NCBI RefSeq assembly: GCF_022664465.1
Contig: NZ_JAKREV010000002.1
Location: forward strand, 124,001-188,000
Length of the DNA stretch: 64,000 nucleotides
Source of the DNA: Sphingomonas hankookensis
GTDB taxonomy: Bacteria; Pseudomonadota; Alphaproteobacteria; Sphingomonadales; Sphingomonadaceae
Direction: 5' to 3'
In this document: positions 9,706 through 18,234 of the stretch, piece after piece
How the letters are laid out: each line of letters starts with the position of its first letter
Numbering within the stretch: position 1 is the first letter of the stretch
Translations under genes and position numbers: made by a program
The notes under the pieces: generated by a model
Database searches by the model: none
What the model was told of the DNA's origin: nothing
The model's input: only the letters and a program-made list of their open reading frames with translations

Positions 9706-9841
9706 AATCCTCCCCGCTTCGCGGGGAGGGGGACCGCCCGCGCAGCGGATGGTGGAGGGGCAACGCCACGAGCGAACCGCCTGCGGCCTTCCCCTCCACC
9801 AGCCTGCGGCTGGTCCCCCTCCCCATGAAATGGGGAGGATT
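9706..9841. repeat. dispersed palindromic element, TCCTCCCC family, copy 1
   Basis: The 136-bp element opens with AATCCTCCCCGC-ttcg-GCGGGGAGG and closes with CCCC-atgaaa-TGGGGAGGATT; the two ends are also mutual inverted repeats. Inner arms carry GGTGGAGGGGC and GCCCTCCACC-type blocks. A second copy is at 11263-11393. It is non-coding and sits between rimO and the aminopeptidase. Confidence 0.8.
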
Positions 9842-9880
9842 GGGTTGCGCTTGGCCAAGGCGCGCTCGTACATCTCGTAC

Positions 9881-11263
9881 ATGACCCCAACGATCACCGC
9901 CGACCGCGGACAGGCCGCCCGCACCATTCACCTGATCAACCCGGCCGGCTTCGACGCGTGGCTTGCGCAGCAACCCCCGCGCCTCCGCGCCGCCGCGACC
10001 GCGCAGCATCTGACGCCCAAGCCCGGCAAGACCGCCACCCTTCCGGCCGAGCAACCCGACGACTGGTCGGTCGTCACCGTCGTCGCCGAAACCGCGAACC
10101 TCACCCCATGGTGCCTCGCCCACCTCCCGGCACAACTGCCGCCCGGCAGCTACCGCCTCGCGACCGGCACCCCCGGCGCCGCCAAACTTGGCTGGGCGAC
10201 CGCCCAGTACCGCTTCACCCGCTATCGCAAGGCGGAAGACGACGCTCCCCGTATCCTCCTCTCGCGCGATCCGGCGCAGATCGACGAAGCCTTGCGTCAG
10301 GCCGCCGCGACCGCCCGCGTCCGTGACCTCGTCAACACCGCCGCCGCCGATCTCGGCCCCGCCGAACTCGCCGCCGAAGTCCGCACGCTGGGCGACGCGC
10401 ATGGCGCCACAGTTACCGTCACATCGGGCAGCGAGCTCGAAACCGGCTATCCGATGATCCATGCGGTCGGAAAGGCCGCCGCCAAGGGCCGCGAACCGCG
10501 CCTGATCGAACTGGTCTGGGGCAACCCGGCGCACCCGAAGGTGACGCTCGTCGGCAAGGGCGTGTGCTTCGACAGCGGCGGGCTCGATATCAAGCCATCG
10601 GCCGGCATGCGGCTGATGAAGAAGGACATGGGCGGGGCGGCGCATGCGCTGGCGCTCGCCGGACTGGTGATGGAAACCCACCTGCCGGTCCGGCTGCACC
10701 TGCTCATCCCCGCAGTCGAGAACAGCGTGTCGGGCGACAGCTTCCGTCCCGGCGACGTGTTGAACAGCCGCAAGGGCCTGACGGTCGAGAACACCAATAC
10801 CGATGCGGAGGGGCGCTTGATCCTCGGCGATACGCTCACTCGCGCCTGCGAGGAAACACCCGAGCTGCTGATCGATTTCGCGACGCTGACCGGCGCGGCG
10901 CGGGTGGCACTCGGCCCTGACCTGCCGGCGACCTTCGCGAATGACGAAACGCTCGCCGCCGATCTGCTCGCCGCCGGGATGGCGGAGGGCGACCCGCTGT
11001 GGCGCATGCCGCTGTGGGACGGGTATGACGAGATGCTCAAGTCCGACATCGCCGACATGGTCAACGCGCCGGAGGGCGGCATGGCCGGCGCGGTGACCGC
11101 CGCGCTGTTCCTCCGCCGCTTCGTGACGCCGGGCACGGTCTGGGCGCATCTCGACACCTTCGCATGGCGCGCGGCGGCCAAGCCCGGCCGGGCGAAGGGC
11201 GGCGAGGCATACGGCCTGCGCACGACGTGGCGGTTGCTGAAAGACCGGTACGCTCGCCCCTAA
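9881..11263 (+). CDS. leucyl aminopeptidase family protein (M17)
   Basis: A 460-residue cytosolic dinuclear-metal aminopeptidase that removes N-terminal residues from peptides. The C-terminal catalytic domain is intact: Lys226 and Asp231 in VGKGVCFDSGGLDIK, Asp249 in KKDMGG, and Asp308/Glu310 in the family signature NTDAEGRL. The N-terminal domain is shorter than in E. coli PepA, as is usual for the alphaproteobacterial PepB/leucyl aminopeptidase group. The ATG at 9881 follows a repeat-rich leader and its ribosome binding site is weak. It converges on the HerA-like ATPase gene. Confidence 0.92.
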   Translation: MTPTITADRGQAARTIHLINPAGFDAWLAQQPPRLRAAATAQHLTPKPGKTATLPAEQPDDWSVVTVVAETANLTPWCLAHLPAQLPPGSYRLATGTPGAAKLGWATAQYRFTRYRKAEDDAPRILLSRDPAQIDEALRQAAATARVRDLVNTAAADLGPAELAAEVRTLGDAHGATVTVTSGSELETGYPMIHAVGKAAAKGREPRLIELVWGNPAHPKVTLVGKGVCFDSGGLDIKPSAGMRLMKKDMGGAAHALALAGLVMETHLPVRLHLLIPAVENSVSGDSFRPGDVLNSRKGLTVENTNTDAEGRLILGDTLTRACEETPELLIDFATLTGAARVALGPDLPATFANDETLAADLLAAGMAEGDPLWRMPLWDGYDEMLKSDIADMVNAPEGGMAGAVTAALFLRRFVTPGTVWAHLDTFAWRAAAKPGRAKGGEAYGLRTTWRLLKDRYARP

Positions 11264-11393
11264 ATCCTCCCCACTCCGTAGGGGGGACTGCCGCGAAGCG
11301 GTGGTGGAGGGGCAAGGCCGCCAGTACACCGCTCGCGGAAACGCCCCTCCACCAGCCTTCGGCCGGTCCCCCTCCCCGCACAGCGGGGAGGAC
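11263..11393. repeat. dispersed palindromic element, TCCTCCCC family, copy 2
   Basis: The element begins at the aminopeptidase stop (AATCCTCCCCAC) and ends 1 bp before the stop of the ATPase gene (CCCCGCACAGCGGGGAGGA). Inner blocks GGTGGAGGGGCAAGGCC and CGCCCCTCCACCAGCC match copy 1. It fills the whole gap between two convergent genes and probably serves as their shared terminator. Confidence 0.8.
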
Positions 11394-11394
11394 T

Positions 11395-12846
11395 TTACGC
11401 CGCCTCGGCCGCTTCCGTCGTCCACCCCAGATGCGGCAACGCGATCGACCGTTTCCCCGCCAGATCGGTGCGGCACACCAGCAACTCGCGCCCCTCGATA
11501 TAGGCGAGCATCCGCTTCACCCGTCCGAGCGAGCTGGTGCCATAGGTCCGCGCGATCGCATGGTCGCTAGGGCACGGCTTACCCTCACGCGCGGCCCGCG
11601 CGATCAGCATGAACGCGCCGAGCATATCGTCGGGCAGCACGTCGGCGATCGCCAGCGCCTGCGCCCATTCCGCGTCCGGTGCGTCGTAGATGCCCGCCCG
11701 CGCGCACGCCAGCCGCCGGGTGAATGCCGCCAAATCCAGCGGCGGCCGCGGCAGCCCGACCATCCGGCAGCGCACGTCGAAATCCTGATACAGCACCGCC
11801 GCCGGCCGTTGCTGCTCGCCCTCATCCTCGACCAGTGCCCGCAGCACCTCCGCCACGATCGTATCGGTTTCGTCGATCGATCGTTCGGGCAGATCCGGGG
11901 CAACGTTCGGCCGCGGCGGCGTCGCGATCGCGGCTTCCACCGCCTCGGGCGGCGCGACGTGGCGGATCGGCGGCCCCAGCGGCAACATCGCCTCGACCGG
12001 TGCCAGCAACAGGTCCTTGATATCGGCGACCGGCGCGGTCGGCAGCGGGGTCAGCTTCGGACTGCCGCTGCGGGCCGACGTCTGCACCGGCCCGATTTTG
12101 ATCGACAGGGGCCGCCGTGAGACCGCCGGTCCCAGCGCGAGGAAATGCCCGCGCTGCAAATCGCGGATCGCCTCCGCCTGCCGCCGCTCCATGCCCAGCA
12201 GATCGGCCGCGCGCGCCATGTCGATGTCGAGGAAGGTCCGCCCCATCAGGAAGTTCGACGCCTCGGCCGCGACGTTCTTGGCGAGCTTCGCCAGCCGCTG
12301 CGTCGCGATCACCCCGGCCAGCCCGCGCTTGCGCCCGCGGCACATCAGGTTCGTCATTGCCGACAATGACGCGCGCCGCACTTCCTCGACCACCTCGCCA
12401 CCGCCCGCCGGTGCGAACAACTGCGCCTCGTCGACCACCACCAGCGCCGGATACCAATGTTCGCGCGGCGCATCGAACAGCGCGTTGAGGAACGCGGCGG
12501 CGCATTTCATCTGCCCCTCCGCTTCCAGCCCTTCGAGGCTCAGCACCACCGACGCGCGATGTTCCCGCGCGCGCGTGGCGAACTTGGCGACCTCGCGCTC
12601 GCTATGGTCGGCGGCCTCGATCACGACATGGCCGTAGGCGCCGGCCAGCGTCACGAAATCCCCCTCGGGATCGATCACGACCTGCTGGACATGGCCGGCG
12701 CTGCGTTCGAGCAACCGGCGCAGCAGGTGCGATTTTCCCGATCCCGAATTGCCCTGCACCAGCAATCGGGTCGCCAACAATTCTTCTAAATCCAGGGGAA
12801 CGGTCTTGCCCGCCGGGTCCGTCCCCATATCGACGTTCACGGTCAT
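11395..12846 (-). CDS. HerA-like ATP-binding protein (DUF87)
   Basis: A 483-residue P-loop ATPase of the HerA/FtsK superfamily. Walker A is GNSGSGKS (32-39) and Walker B is ALVVVDEAQ with the DE pair at 139-140; the region GVIATQRLAKL at about 180 is the sensor-type motif. After the ATPase core (to about 250) come a Pro-rich linker and a helical C-terminal half with a winged-helix-like end (GTSSLGRVKRMLAYIEGREL). No NurA nuclease or antiphage partner lies next to it, so it looks like a stand-alone sphingomonad protein of unknown role rather than a defence system. Confidence 0.8.
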   Translation of the reverse strand: MTVNVDMGTDPAGKTVPLDLEELLATRLLVQGNSGSGKSHLLRRLLERSAGHVQQVVIDPEGDFVTLAGAYGHVVIEAADHSEREVAKFATRAREHRASVVLSLEGLEAEGQMKCAAAFLNALFDAPREHWYPALVVVDEAQLFAPAGGGEVVEEVRRASLSAMTNLMCRGRKRGLAGVIATQRLAKLAKNVAAEASNFLMGRTFLDIDMARAADLLGMERRQAEAIRDLQRGHFLALGPAVSRRPLSIKIGPVQTSARSGSPKLTPLPTAPVADIKDLLLAPVEAMLPLGPPIRHVAPPEAVEAAIATPPRPNVAPDLPERSIDETDTIVAEVLRALVEDEGEQQRPAAVLYQDFDVRCRMVGLPRPPLDLAAFTRRLACARAGIYDAPDAEWAQALAIADVLPDDMLGAFMLIARAAREGKPCPSDHAIARTYGTSSLGRVKRMLAYIEGRELLVCRTDLAGKRSIALPHLGWTTEAAEAA

Positions 12847-12935
12847 CGCGGGTCTTTAAGCTGCGGGGCCATGCCGGAGCAAGCGGTTGCAAGACGGTCC
12901 GTCGCACGCCATGCAAAAGCGCGAGGGAGGACGCC

Positions 12936-13361
12936 ATGCGGTTCCATATCGGCTATGCGCTACTGACGGTCGCGCTGCTTGCGATCGAGCTGCTCATCGC
13001 GCTGTTCGTACGCGACGCGATCGTCCGGCCCTATGTCGGCGATGCGCTGGCGGTAATGCTGGTCTATGCCGGGTTGCGCGCGGTCACGACGTTGCGGGTC
13101 GTCCCGGCGGCACTGGTGGCGTTCGGGGTCGCCGTCGTCATCGAGTTCAGCCAATATTTTCACCTGCTCGACCATATCGGCCTCGGCGGCAACCGCTGGG
13201 CGCGGATCATCCTCGGCAGCGGCTTCGATCCGCAAGACTTCGTCGCCTATGCCGGCGGCGCGATCCTCGTCCTGCTGGTCGAGCGTTACCGCCGTGCGTC
13301 GCGCGCCGCGGCCGGGACCCGCACCGTCAGCCCATCGAGCGAATCGTCCAGCACGATCTGA
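12936..13361 (+). CDS. DUF2809 family membrane protein
   Basis: A 141-residue protein with about four transmembrane helices. The segments RPYVGDALAVMLVYAGLR and GVAVVIEFSQYFHLLD, and a C-terminal GSGFDPQDFVAYAGGA, match DUF2809. Function is unknown. Its last 76 bp overlap the 3' end of the convergent ferredoxin gene, so the Ser/Thr-rich C-terminus (after residue 115) is probably not under strong constraint. Confidence 0.8.
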   Translation: MRFHIGYALLTVALLAIELLIALFVRDAIVRPYVGDALAVMLVYAGLRAVTTLRVVPAALVAFGVAVVIEFSQYFHLLDHIGLGGNRWARIILGSGFDPQDFVAYAGGAILVLLVERYRRASRAAAGTRTVSPSSESSSTI

Positions 13362-13612
13362 CACGCCAACCGACTGGTCGCGACCGCCCCTTCGGCGAAA
13401 TCGAGCATGTCCTCCTCGTCCTCGCTCGGCGGGGACAGGCGCGGTGCATCGGCCGGATCGACGATGACATGGCAGGTCGAACATGCCATCTGTCCGCCGC
13501 ACGTCCCCTCCAGCGGAAGGTCGTAGGCCTGCGCCAGATCGAGCAGCCGGTCGCCCGCCGCCCCGCGCGCTTCCTCGACGCTGCCATCGGCGCGGACGAA
13601 GCGGACGATCAC
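13286..13612 (-). CDS. adrenodoxin-type [2Fe-2S] ferredoxin
   Basis: A 108-residue ferredoxin. The cluster ligands are visible in GTCGGQMACSTCHV (C-x5-C-x2-C) and later in SRLACQI, the ISC/adrenodoxin pattern. It has the acidic PPSEDEEDMLDF partner-binding stretch between them. The GTG start overlaps the TGA of the upstream cysteine desulfurase (GTGA), so it is the third gene of a coupled set. That context suggests electron supply to Fe-S assembly. The 3' end overlaps the convergent DUF2809 gene by 76 bp. Confidence 0.9.
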   Translation of the reverse strand: MIVRFVRADGSVEEARGAAGDRLLDLAQAYDLPLEGTCGGQMACSTCHVIVDPADAPRLSPPSEDEEDMLDFAEGAVATSRLACQIVLDDSLDGLTVRVPAAARDARR

Positions 13613-14709
13613 CACTGCCCCCGCGCCGCGCGGTCGATCACCTGCATGGCCGTCACCAGTTCCTCCTGTGTCGTATAGCGCCCGAACCCGATCCGGATCG
13701 ACGAGCGCGCCGCGCGTTCGTCCAGCCCGATCGCGCGCAGCACATGGCTGCTGCGCCCCGACCCGCTCGAACAGGCGGAGCCCGCCGAAAAGGCGATGTC
13801 GCGGCACTCGCTCATCAACCGCGCAACGTCTAGCCCCGGCAGGCGTACGTTGAGGTTGCCGCGCCAGCGCGGGTCCGACGGTCCGTTCAGCACCCAATCG
13901 TCGCCCAGCACGTTCCATGCCGCGCGCCACAAGGCGTCGACCTTTGCCCGATCGTCCCGCGCCAGCAACGCCGCAGCCGTGCCGAACCCCGCGCATAACG
14001 CCGGACTAAGCGTCCCCGAGCGCAGCCCGCCCTCCTGCCCGCCGCCATGCAGGATCGCGTCCGGCTCGACCCGGTCGCGTACCCACAGCGCGCCGATGCC
14101 CTTGGGGCCATAGACCTTGTGCGCCGACACCCCGATCATGTCGCAGGCCTCCAGCGGCAAAGCGACCCGCCCGAATCCCTGCACCGCGTCGCAGAACATC
14201 ACCGCACCCGCCGCCCGCGCAAGTGCGCTCAGCCACGCGATCGGCTGCATCACGCCGATCTCGTTATTGACCAGCATCGCGGCGACGATCGCCGTCCGTT
14301 CGTCGATCGCTGCCTCCGCCGCCACACGATCGACCAGCCCGTCCGCCCCGACCGGCAGCACCACGACCTCCGCTCCGCGCCGCGCCAGCGCCTGCACCGT
14401 GTCGAGCACACAGGCATGTTCGGTCGCGATCGTCACCACCTTCGGCCGCGACGCCCGCACCCGTTCGAACGTCCCGGCGATCGCCCAGTTCGCCGCCTCG
14501 GTCGCGCCGCTGGTGAAGAACAGCCGGCCGCCCTTCGCTCCCAGCGCGGCTAACACCTGCCCCCGCGCCACCTCGACCGCCGCCTTCGCCCGCCGGCCCT
14601 CGCGATGCGGCGAATGCGGGTTGGCATGCTGGTCGCGCAGCCACGGCACCATCGCCGCGAATGCTTCCGGCGCCAGCGGCGTCGTCGCCTGATAGTCGAG
14701 ATACGTCAC
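13609..14709 (-). CDS. cysteine desulfurase, second of tandem pair
   Basis: A 366-residue class V aminotransferase of the IscS/NifS type, which takes sulfur from cysteine and leaves alanine. The PLP Lys is Lys198 in SAHKVYGPKGIGAL and the mobile-loop Cys is in FSAGSACSSGSGRSSH. Start: a GTG overlapping the TGA of the preceding desulfurase (GTGA). The TYLDYQATTP opening is typical of group I enzymes. Identity with its neighbour is clearly moderate, so the pair is not a recent duplication. Confidence 0.92.
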   Translation of the reverse strand: MTYLDYQATTPLAPEAFAAMVPWLRDQHANPHSPHREGRRAKAAVEVARGQVLAALGAKGGRLFFTSGATEAANWAIAGTFERVRASRPKVVTIATEHACVLDTVQALARRGAEVVVLPVGADGLVDRVAAEAAIDERTAIVAAMLVNNEIGVMQPIAWLSALARAAGAVMFCDAVQGFGRVALPLEACDMIGVSAHKVYGPKGIGALWVRDRVEPDAILHGGGQEGGLRSGTLSPALCAGFGTAAALLARDDRAKVDALWRAAWNVLGDDWVLNGPSDPRWRGNLNVRLPGLDVARLMSECRDIAFSAGSACSSGSGRSSHVLRAIGLDERAARSSIRIGFGRYTTQEELVTAMQVIDRAARGQW

Positions 14710-15776
14710 GCCATCGCGCTCCACGCCGCGGCAAAGGCGTCGACCTCTTCCGCCGTCGTGCTCCATCCGAAGCTGACCCGGATCACCTCGCTTGCCGCCT
14801 TGGCGTCCATGCCCATCGCGGTCAGGACGTGGCTGGACTTGAGCGTTCCCGACGAACAGGCACTTCCCGCCGACACTGCGAAGCCCGCGGAATCGAGCCG
14901 CATCAACTGCGCCGCCGCCGACCGTCCCGGCATGCGATAGGCGGCAATGGTCGCGATGCGGGGCGACGCGTCGGCGACCACTTCGCCCCCGCCTGCCCGA
15001 ACCGCCGCGTCGAGCCGGTCCCGCAGCGCTCCGGTTCGTTCGAACCAGTCGCGCGGCGCCTCCAACGCGGCGGCGAAGCCCAGCGCGCCCGGCAGGTTCT
15101 CGGTCCCCCCGCGATATCCCTGTTCCTGCCCACCCGCCGGCACCAGCAGCGAGAGGTCGCGCACCAGCAGCGCGCCAATCCCCGGCGGACCGCCCAGCTT
15201 GTGCGCCGACACCACGATCAGGTCGGCAGGCGGAAGCGGCAGCTTGCCCGCGCTCTGCGAACAATCCGCCAGCAAGGTGATGGGCCGTCCGATCCAGTCC
15301 TCACGCCGCCGCGCATCGATCGTCTCCAGCGGCTGCACCACGCCGGTTTCGCTGTTCGCCGACTGGATCGCGAACCGTTCGGTCGCTTCCCTCGGATCAA
15401 ACGCTGCCAGCAGCGATGTGCCGTCATCGGTGTCGACCAGCCCGTCGGCTCCGACCGAAATCCGGTTATCGCCCTCCGCCGCGCGGAACACTGCGTCATG
15501 TTCGACCGTGGTCGCAATCGTCTCGTACCGTCCGGCGCCTCGCAACGCGATCGCCAACGCCTCGCTCGCCCCGCTGGTCAGGATCACCTCGCCATCCCAC
15601 CCCAGCGCCGTGGCGATCCGGCCGCGCGCATCCTCCAGCGCCCGCCGCGCCGCCCGCCCCTCGGCATGCGGGCTCGACGGATTGGCCCAGCGCGCCATCC
15701 CTTCCATCACCGCCGCCACGGCTTCGGGGCGCATCGGCGTGGTCGCGGCATGGTCGAGATAGGTGCGAGCGGTCAA
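14706..15776 (-). CDS. cysteine desulfurase, first of tandem pair
   Basis: A 356-residue PLP enzyme of the NifS/IscS group. The PLP Lys is Lys193 in SAHKLGGPPGIGAL, and the catalytic persulfide Cys is Cys307 in SAGSACSSGTLKSSHV. Substrate-positioning motifs TSGASEA and YRGGTENLPG are present. It is slightly short for IscS because the C-terminal helix is trimmed. It heads the coupled set desulfurase-desulfurase-ferredoxin. No scaffold (IscU, SufBCD) or IscR is adjacent. Roles in tRNA thiolation or cofactor sulfur supply are possible. Confidence 0.92.
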   Translation of the reverse strand: MTARTYLDHAATTPMRPEAVAAVMEGMARWANPSSPHAEGRAARRALEDARGRIATALGWDGEVILTSGASEALAIALRGAGRYETIATTVEHDAVFRAAEGDNRISVGADGLVDTDDGTSLLAAFDPREATERFAIQSANSETGVVQPLETIDARRREDWIGRPITLLADCSQSAGKLPLPPADLIVVSAHKLGGPPGIGALLVRDLSLLVPAGGQEQGYRGGTENLPGALGFAAALEAPRDWFERTGALRDRLDAAVRAGGGEVVADASPRIATIAAYRMPGRSAAAQLMRLDSAGFAVSAGSACSSGTLKSSHVLTAMGMDAKAASEVIRVSFGWSTTAEEVDAFAAAWSAMA

Positions 15777-15872
15777 AACATAGCCTTCGGATTGCGCGGA
15801 AGCCCGCGCTGCCTATATAGCCGCGAACTCTTTCCGCGCCATCGTCGCGCCCCGTATTCGACAGGACGTCCC

Positions 15873-16529
15873 ATGCCCGAAGTCATCTTCCCCGGTCCCG
15901 AAGGTCGGTTGGAGGGGCGTTTCGCCCCCGCGCCGCGCCCCCGCGCACCGGTCGCGATGATCCTGCATCCGCATCCCTCGTCGGGCGGCACGATGAACAA
16001 CCGCATCGTGCAGGAACTCTACAAGACGTTCCAGCGCCGCGGCTTTGCCACGCTGCGCTTCAACTTCCGTGGCGTGGGCAAGAGCCAGGGCACGTTCGAC
16101 AACGGCGTCGGCGAACTGTCGGACGCCGCCTCGGCGCTCGACTGGGTGCAGAGCTTCCACCCCGAAGCACAGACGACGTGGATCGCGGGCGTCAGCTTCG
16201 GCGCGTGGATCGGCATGCAGCTGCTGATGCGCCGCCCGGAAATCCGCGGCTTCATCTCGATCGCGCCGCCGGCCAACATGTACGACTTCACCTTCCTCGC
16301 GCCCTGCCCGTCGTCGGGCATCATCATCCAGGGGGATGCGGACGAGGTCGTGACGCCGGCCGCGACGCAGAAGCTGGTCGACAAGCTGCGCACCCAGCGC
16401 CACATCACGATCCATCACGACACGATTCCCGGCGCCAACCACTTCTTCCAGAACGAAATGCCCGAATTGATGGGCAGCGTGGACAAGTATCTGGACATGC
16501 GCCTCGATCCGAACTCGCCGATTAAGTAA
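15873..16529 (+). CDS. alpha/beta hydrolase (dienelactone-hydrolase-like)
   Basis: A 218-residue cytosolic alpha/beta hydrolase. The nucleophile elbow is GVSFGAW with Ser108; the acid lies in GDADEVV and the His in GANHFFQNE. The HPHPSSGGTMNN stretch near residues 32-43 forms the oxyanion region typical of the COG2945 family. It is divergent from the cysteine desulfurases (96 bp apart), an arrangement common in sphingomonads. The substrate is unknown. A hairpin follows the stop. Confidence 0.85.
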   Translation: MPEVIFPGPEGRLEGRFAPAPRPRAPVAMILHPHPSSGGTMNNRIVQELYKTFQRRGFATLRFNFRGVGKSQGTFDNGVGELSDAASALDWVQSFHPEAQTTWIAGVSFGAWIGMQLLMRRPEIRGFISIAPPANMYDFTFLAPCPSSGIIIQGDADEVVTPAATQKLVDKLRTQRHITIHHDTIPGANHFFQNEMPELMGSVDKYLDMRLDPNSPIK

Positions 16530-16540
16530 GGCTCGGCGCA

Positions 16541-16563
16541 GCGGATTAGCCCCGCTAATCCGC
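16541..16563. terminator. hairpin after the alpha/beta hydrolase gene
   Basis: A perfect 10-bp stem GCGGATTAGC/GCTAATCCGC with a CCC loop begins 12 bp after the stop codon. It lacks a U tract. Confidence 0.55.
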
Positions 16564-16707
16564 GCCCGGCGGCGAGCCTGGCCGGCGGCGCCATCGGCGC
16601 CGACCGACGACGTGGCTTCGCCGCGTCGCTTTCCCCCAATTTATCCTGCTTGCCATATTGAATGACAGGCATAGGATGGCGTCCATCTCATCCGATCGGA
16701 CGAACTC

Positions 16708-16968
16708 ATGATGCTGACGACCCTGCTCTTCACCGCCGCCCTTCAGGCAGCCGCTCCGCAAGCCGCCCCGGCCCCCGAAAAGCCCAAGCCCGAAAAGAAG
16801 ATCTGCCGCCGCGACTCCGCGACCGGATCGATCATGACGATGCGCACCTGCCGCACCCAGACCGAATGGTCGCAGGTCGATGCCGCCGCCGCCGACGTCA
16901 CCGCCGAGGCGCTGCGCCAGCGGGCGAATGCGGGCACCTCAATGACGTCCTCGCGCAACGGCGACTGA
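16708..16968 (+). CDS. small secreted hypothetical protein
   Basis: An 86-residue protein with a short N-terminal signal (MMLTTLLFTAALQAAAPQAA), an Ala/Pro/Lys linker, and a conserved-looking pattern CRRDSATGSIMTMRTCRTQTEW in which two Cys flank a TGS turn. Proteins with this C-x5-TGS-x6-C pattern are frequent in sphingomonads but have no assigned function. Two adjacent ATG codons (16708, 16711) could each start it. It converges on the 55-residue membrane gene with no gap. Confidence 0.7.
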   Translation: MMLTTLLFTAALQAAAPQAAPAPEKPKPEKKICRRDSATGSIMTMRTCRTQTEWSQVDAAAADVTAEALRQRANAGTSMTSSRNGD

Positions 16969-17136
16969 TCACACCGTCCAGATCGCGACATTGCCGATCA
17001 TGACGACGGCGCACACCAGCATCAGGCTGCCGTTGCGCCGTTCGCCGCGCGCGATCATGCGGATGCCGAACACGATCAGCAGGATCGCGACGACCATCAG
17101 GATCGCGAGCAGCGTCCCTGCCGGTCCCTGCGTCAC
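16969..17136 (-). CDS. small membrane protein, 55 residues
   Basis: A 55-residue protein with two hydrophobic helices (about 8-27 and 37-53) joined by a basic turn (RMIARGERRNG). The GTG start overlaps the TGA of the upstream dehydratase (GTGA), the same coupling used elsewhere in this genome, which is the main reason for calling it. No family is recognised. Confidence 0.6.
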   Translation of the reverse strand: MTQGPAGTLLAILMVVAILLIVFGIRMIARGERRNGSLMLVCAVVMIGNVAIWTV

Positions 17137-18095
17137 GACGCCAGCGCCTTGGCATAAGCGGCGGGATCGACGTTGCCGCCCGACACCAGCAACAGCGTCC
17201 CTGGCACGACCGTCACACGCTTCGCCAGCACCGCCGCCAGCGCCACCGCACCGCCGGGCTCCACCACCGCGCGCAGGTGCCGCATCGCCCAGCGCTGCGC
17301 CTCGGCGATTTCCGCCTCGCTGACTGCCACGCCGGTCGCCCCGCGCCGCGACAGCACGTCGAAGGTCCGCTCGGCCACTCGCATCGTCTGCAGCGCATCG
17401 CACGCGGTCGGCGGCGCGCCCTCGCCCACCGGCTCGATCCACCCTGCCTCCAGGCTGCGGCGCATATCGTCCCAGCCCTCGGGCTCGACCGTCACCACCT
17501 CCGCCTCGGGCAGCGCCAGCGCGATCCCCGCCGCCAACCCGCCGCCACCGCATGGCACGATCGCCTTGACCGGCGCGGGGAGGCCAGCCGCCGCCATCTG
17601 CGCCGCCGCCTCGATCCCCGCCGACCCCTGGCCCTCGATCACCCACGCATCGTCGAAGCTCGGCACCAGCGTCGCGCCGCGCGCATGCGCCAGATGCGCC
17701 GCGATCTTCTCCCGGCTCTCGGTCGCGCGATCGTAGCGGACGACCTCTGCCCCCAGCGCCATCGTCGCCGACAGCTTGGCGGCGGGTGCGTCGGACGGCA
17801 TCACGATCGTCGCGGCGATTCCCAGCCGCTTCGCCGCCCACGCGACTCCCTGCGCATGGTTGCCCGACGAAAAGGCGACGACCCCGCGCGCCCGCGATTC
17901 GTCGCATAACGCGGTCAAACGGTGCCACGCGCCGCGCAGCTTGAACGCGCCGATGGGCTGCAGCGACTCCATCTTGAAAGCGACCTCTAACCCGTTGATT
18001 TCATGGATCATCAGCGGCGATGCCGGCAGGATATCGGCCATCTTTGCGGCGGCATCGCGCACGCCGGCTCGGGTCGGTTGTCGCATAATGGTCAT
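17133..18095 (-). CDS. PLP-dependent threonine/serine dehydratase
   Basis: A 320-residue fold-type II PLP enzyme. The Schiff-base Lys is in the SLQPIGAFKLRGAW motif; the ring-stacking SSGNHAQGVAWAA segment and the phosphate-binding glycine loop PCGGGGLAAG follow. It lacks the C-terminal ACT-like regulatory domain of biosynthetic IlvA, so it fits the short catabolic or serine-racemase-like group that deaminates threonine or serine. Start: the ATG of MTIMRQPTR; another in-frame ATG nine bases downstream is possible. It is divergent from the ornithine-decarboxylase-like gene. Confidence 0.85.
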   Translation of the reverse strand: MTIMRQPTRAGVRDAAAKMADILPASPLMIHEINGLEVAFKMESLQPIGAFKLRGAWHRLTALCDESRARGVVAFSSGNHAQGVAWAAKRLGIAATIVMPSDAPAAKLSATMALGAEVVRYDRATESREKIAAHLAHARGATLVPSFDDAWVIEGQGSAGIEAAAQMAAAGLPAPVKAIVPCGGGGLAAGIALALPEAEVVTVEPEGWDDMRRSLEAGWIEPVGEGAPPTACDALQTMRVAERTFDVLSRRGATGVAVSEAEIAEAQRWAMRHLRAVVEPGGAVALAAVLAKRVTVVPGTLLLVSGGNVDPAAYAKALAS

Positions 18096-18220
18096 AAATT
18101 GTGCTTTCCGCCGCAGAACCACTTTACATCAAGGGTTCGGGGTCATAGATCGCGCCTCCGCTGCCCCATGGGACTTCCAACCGCAAGGCAGCTTTTGTCA
18201 CCGTATGCCGAAAGGCAATT

Positions 18221-18226
18221 GGAGGT
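18221..18226 (+). promoter_or_regulatory. Shine-Dalgarno that selects a TTG start
   Basis: GGAGGT lies 8 nt before the TTG at 18235 but downstream of an in-frame ATG at 18205. This favours the TTG as the real start of the decarboxylase gene. Confidence 0.5.
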
Positions 18227-18234
18227 CCCTTGAA

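Noticed and set aside
11395-12846. HerA-like ATPase as part of an antiphage HerA-nuclease system
   Set aside because: No nuclease, SIR2 or other effector gene is adjacent; the neighbours are a peptidase and DUF2809, so only a general ATPase call is justified.
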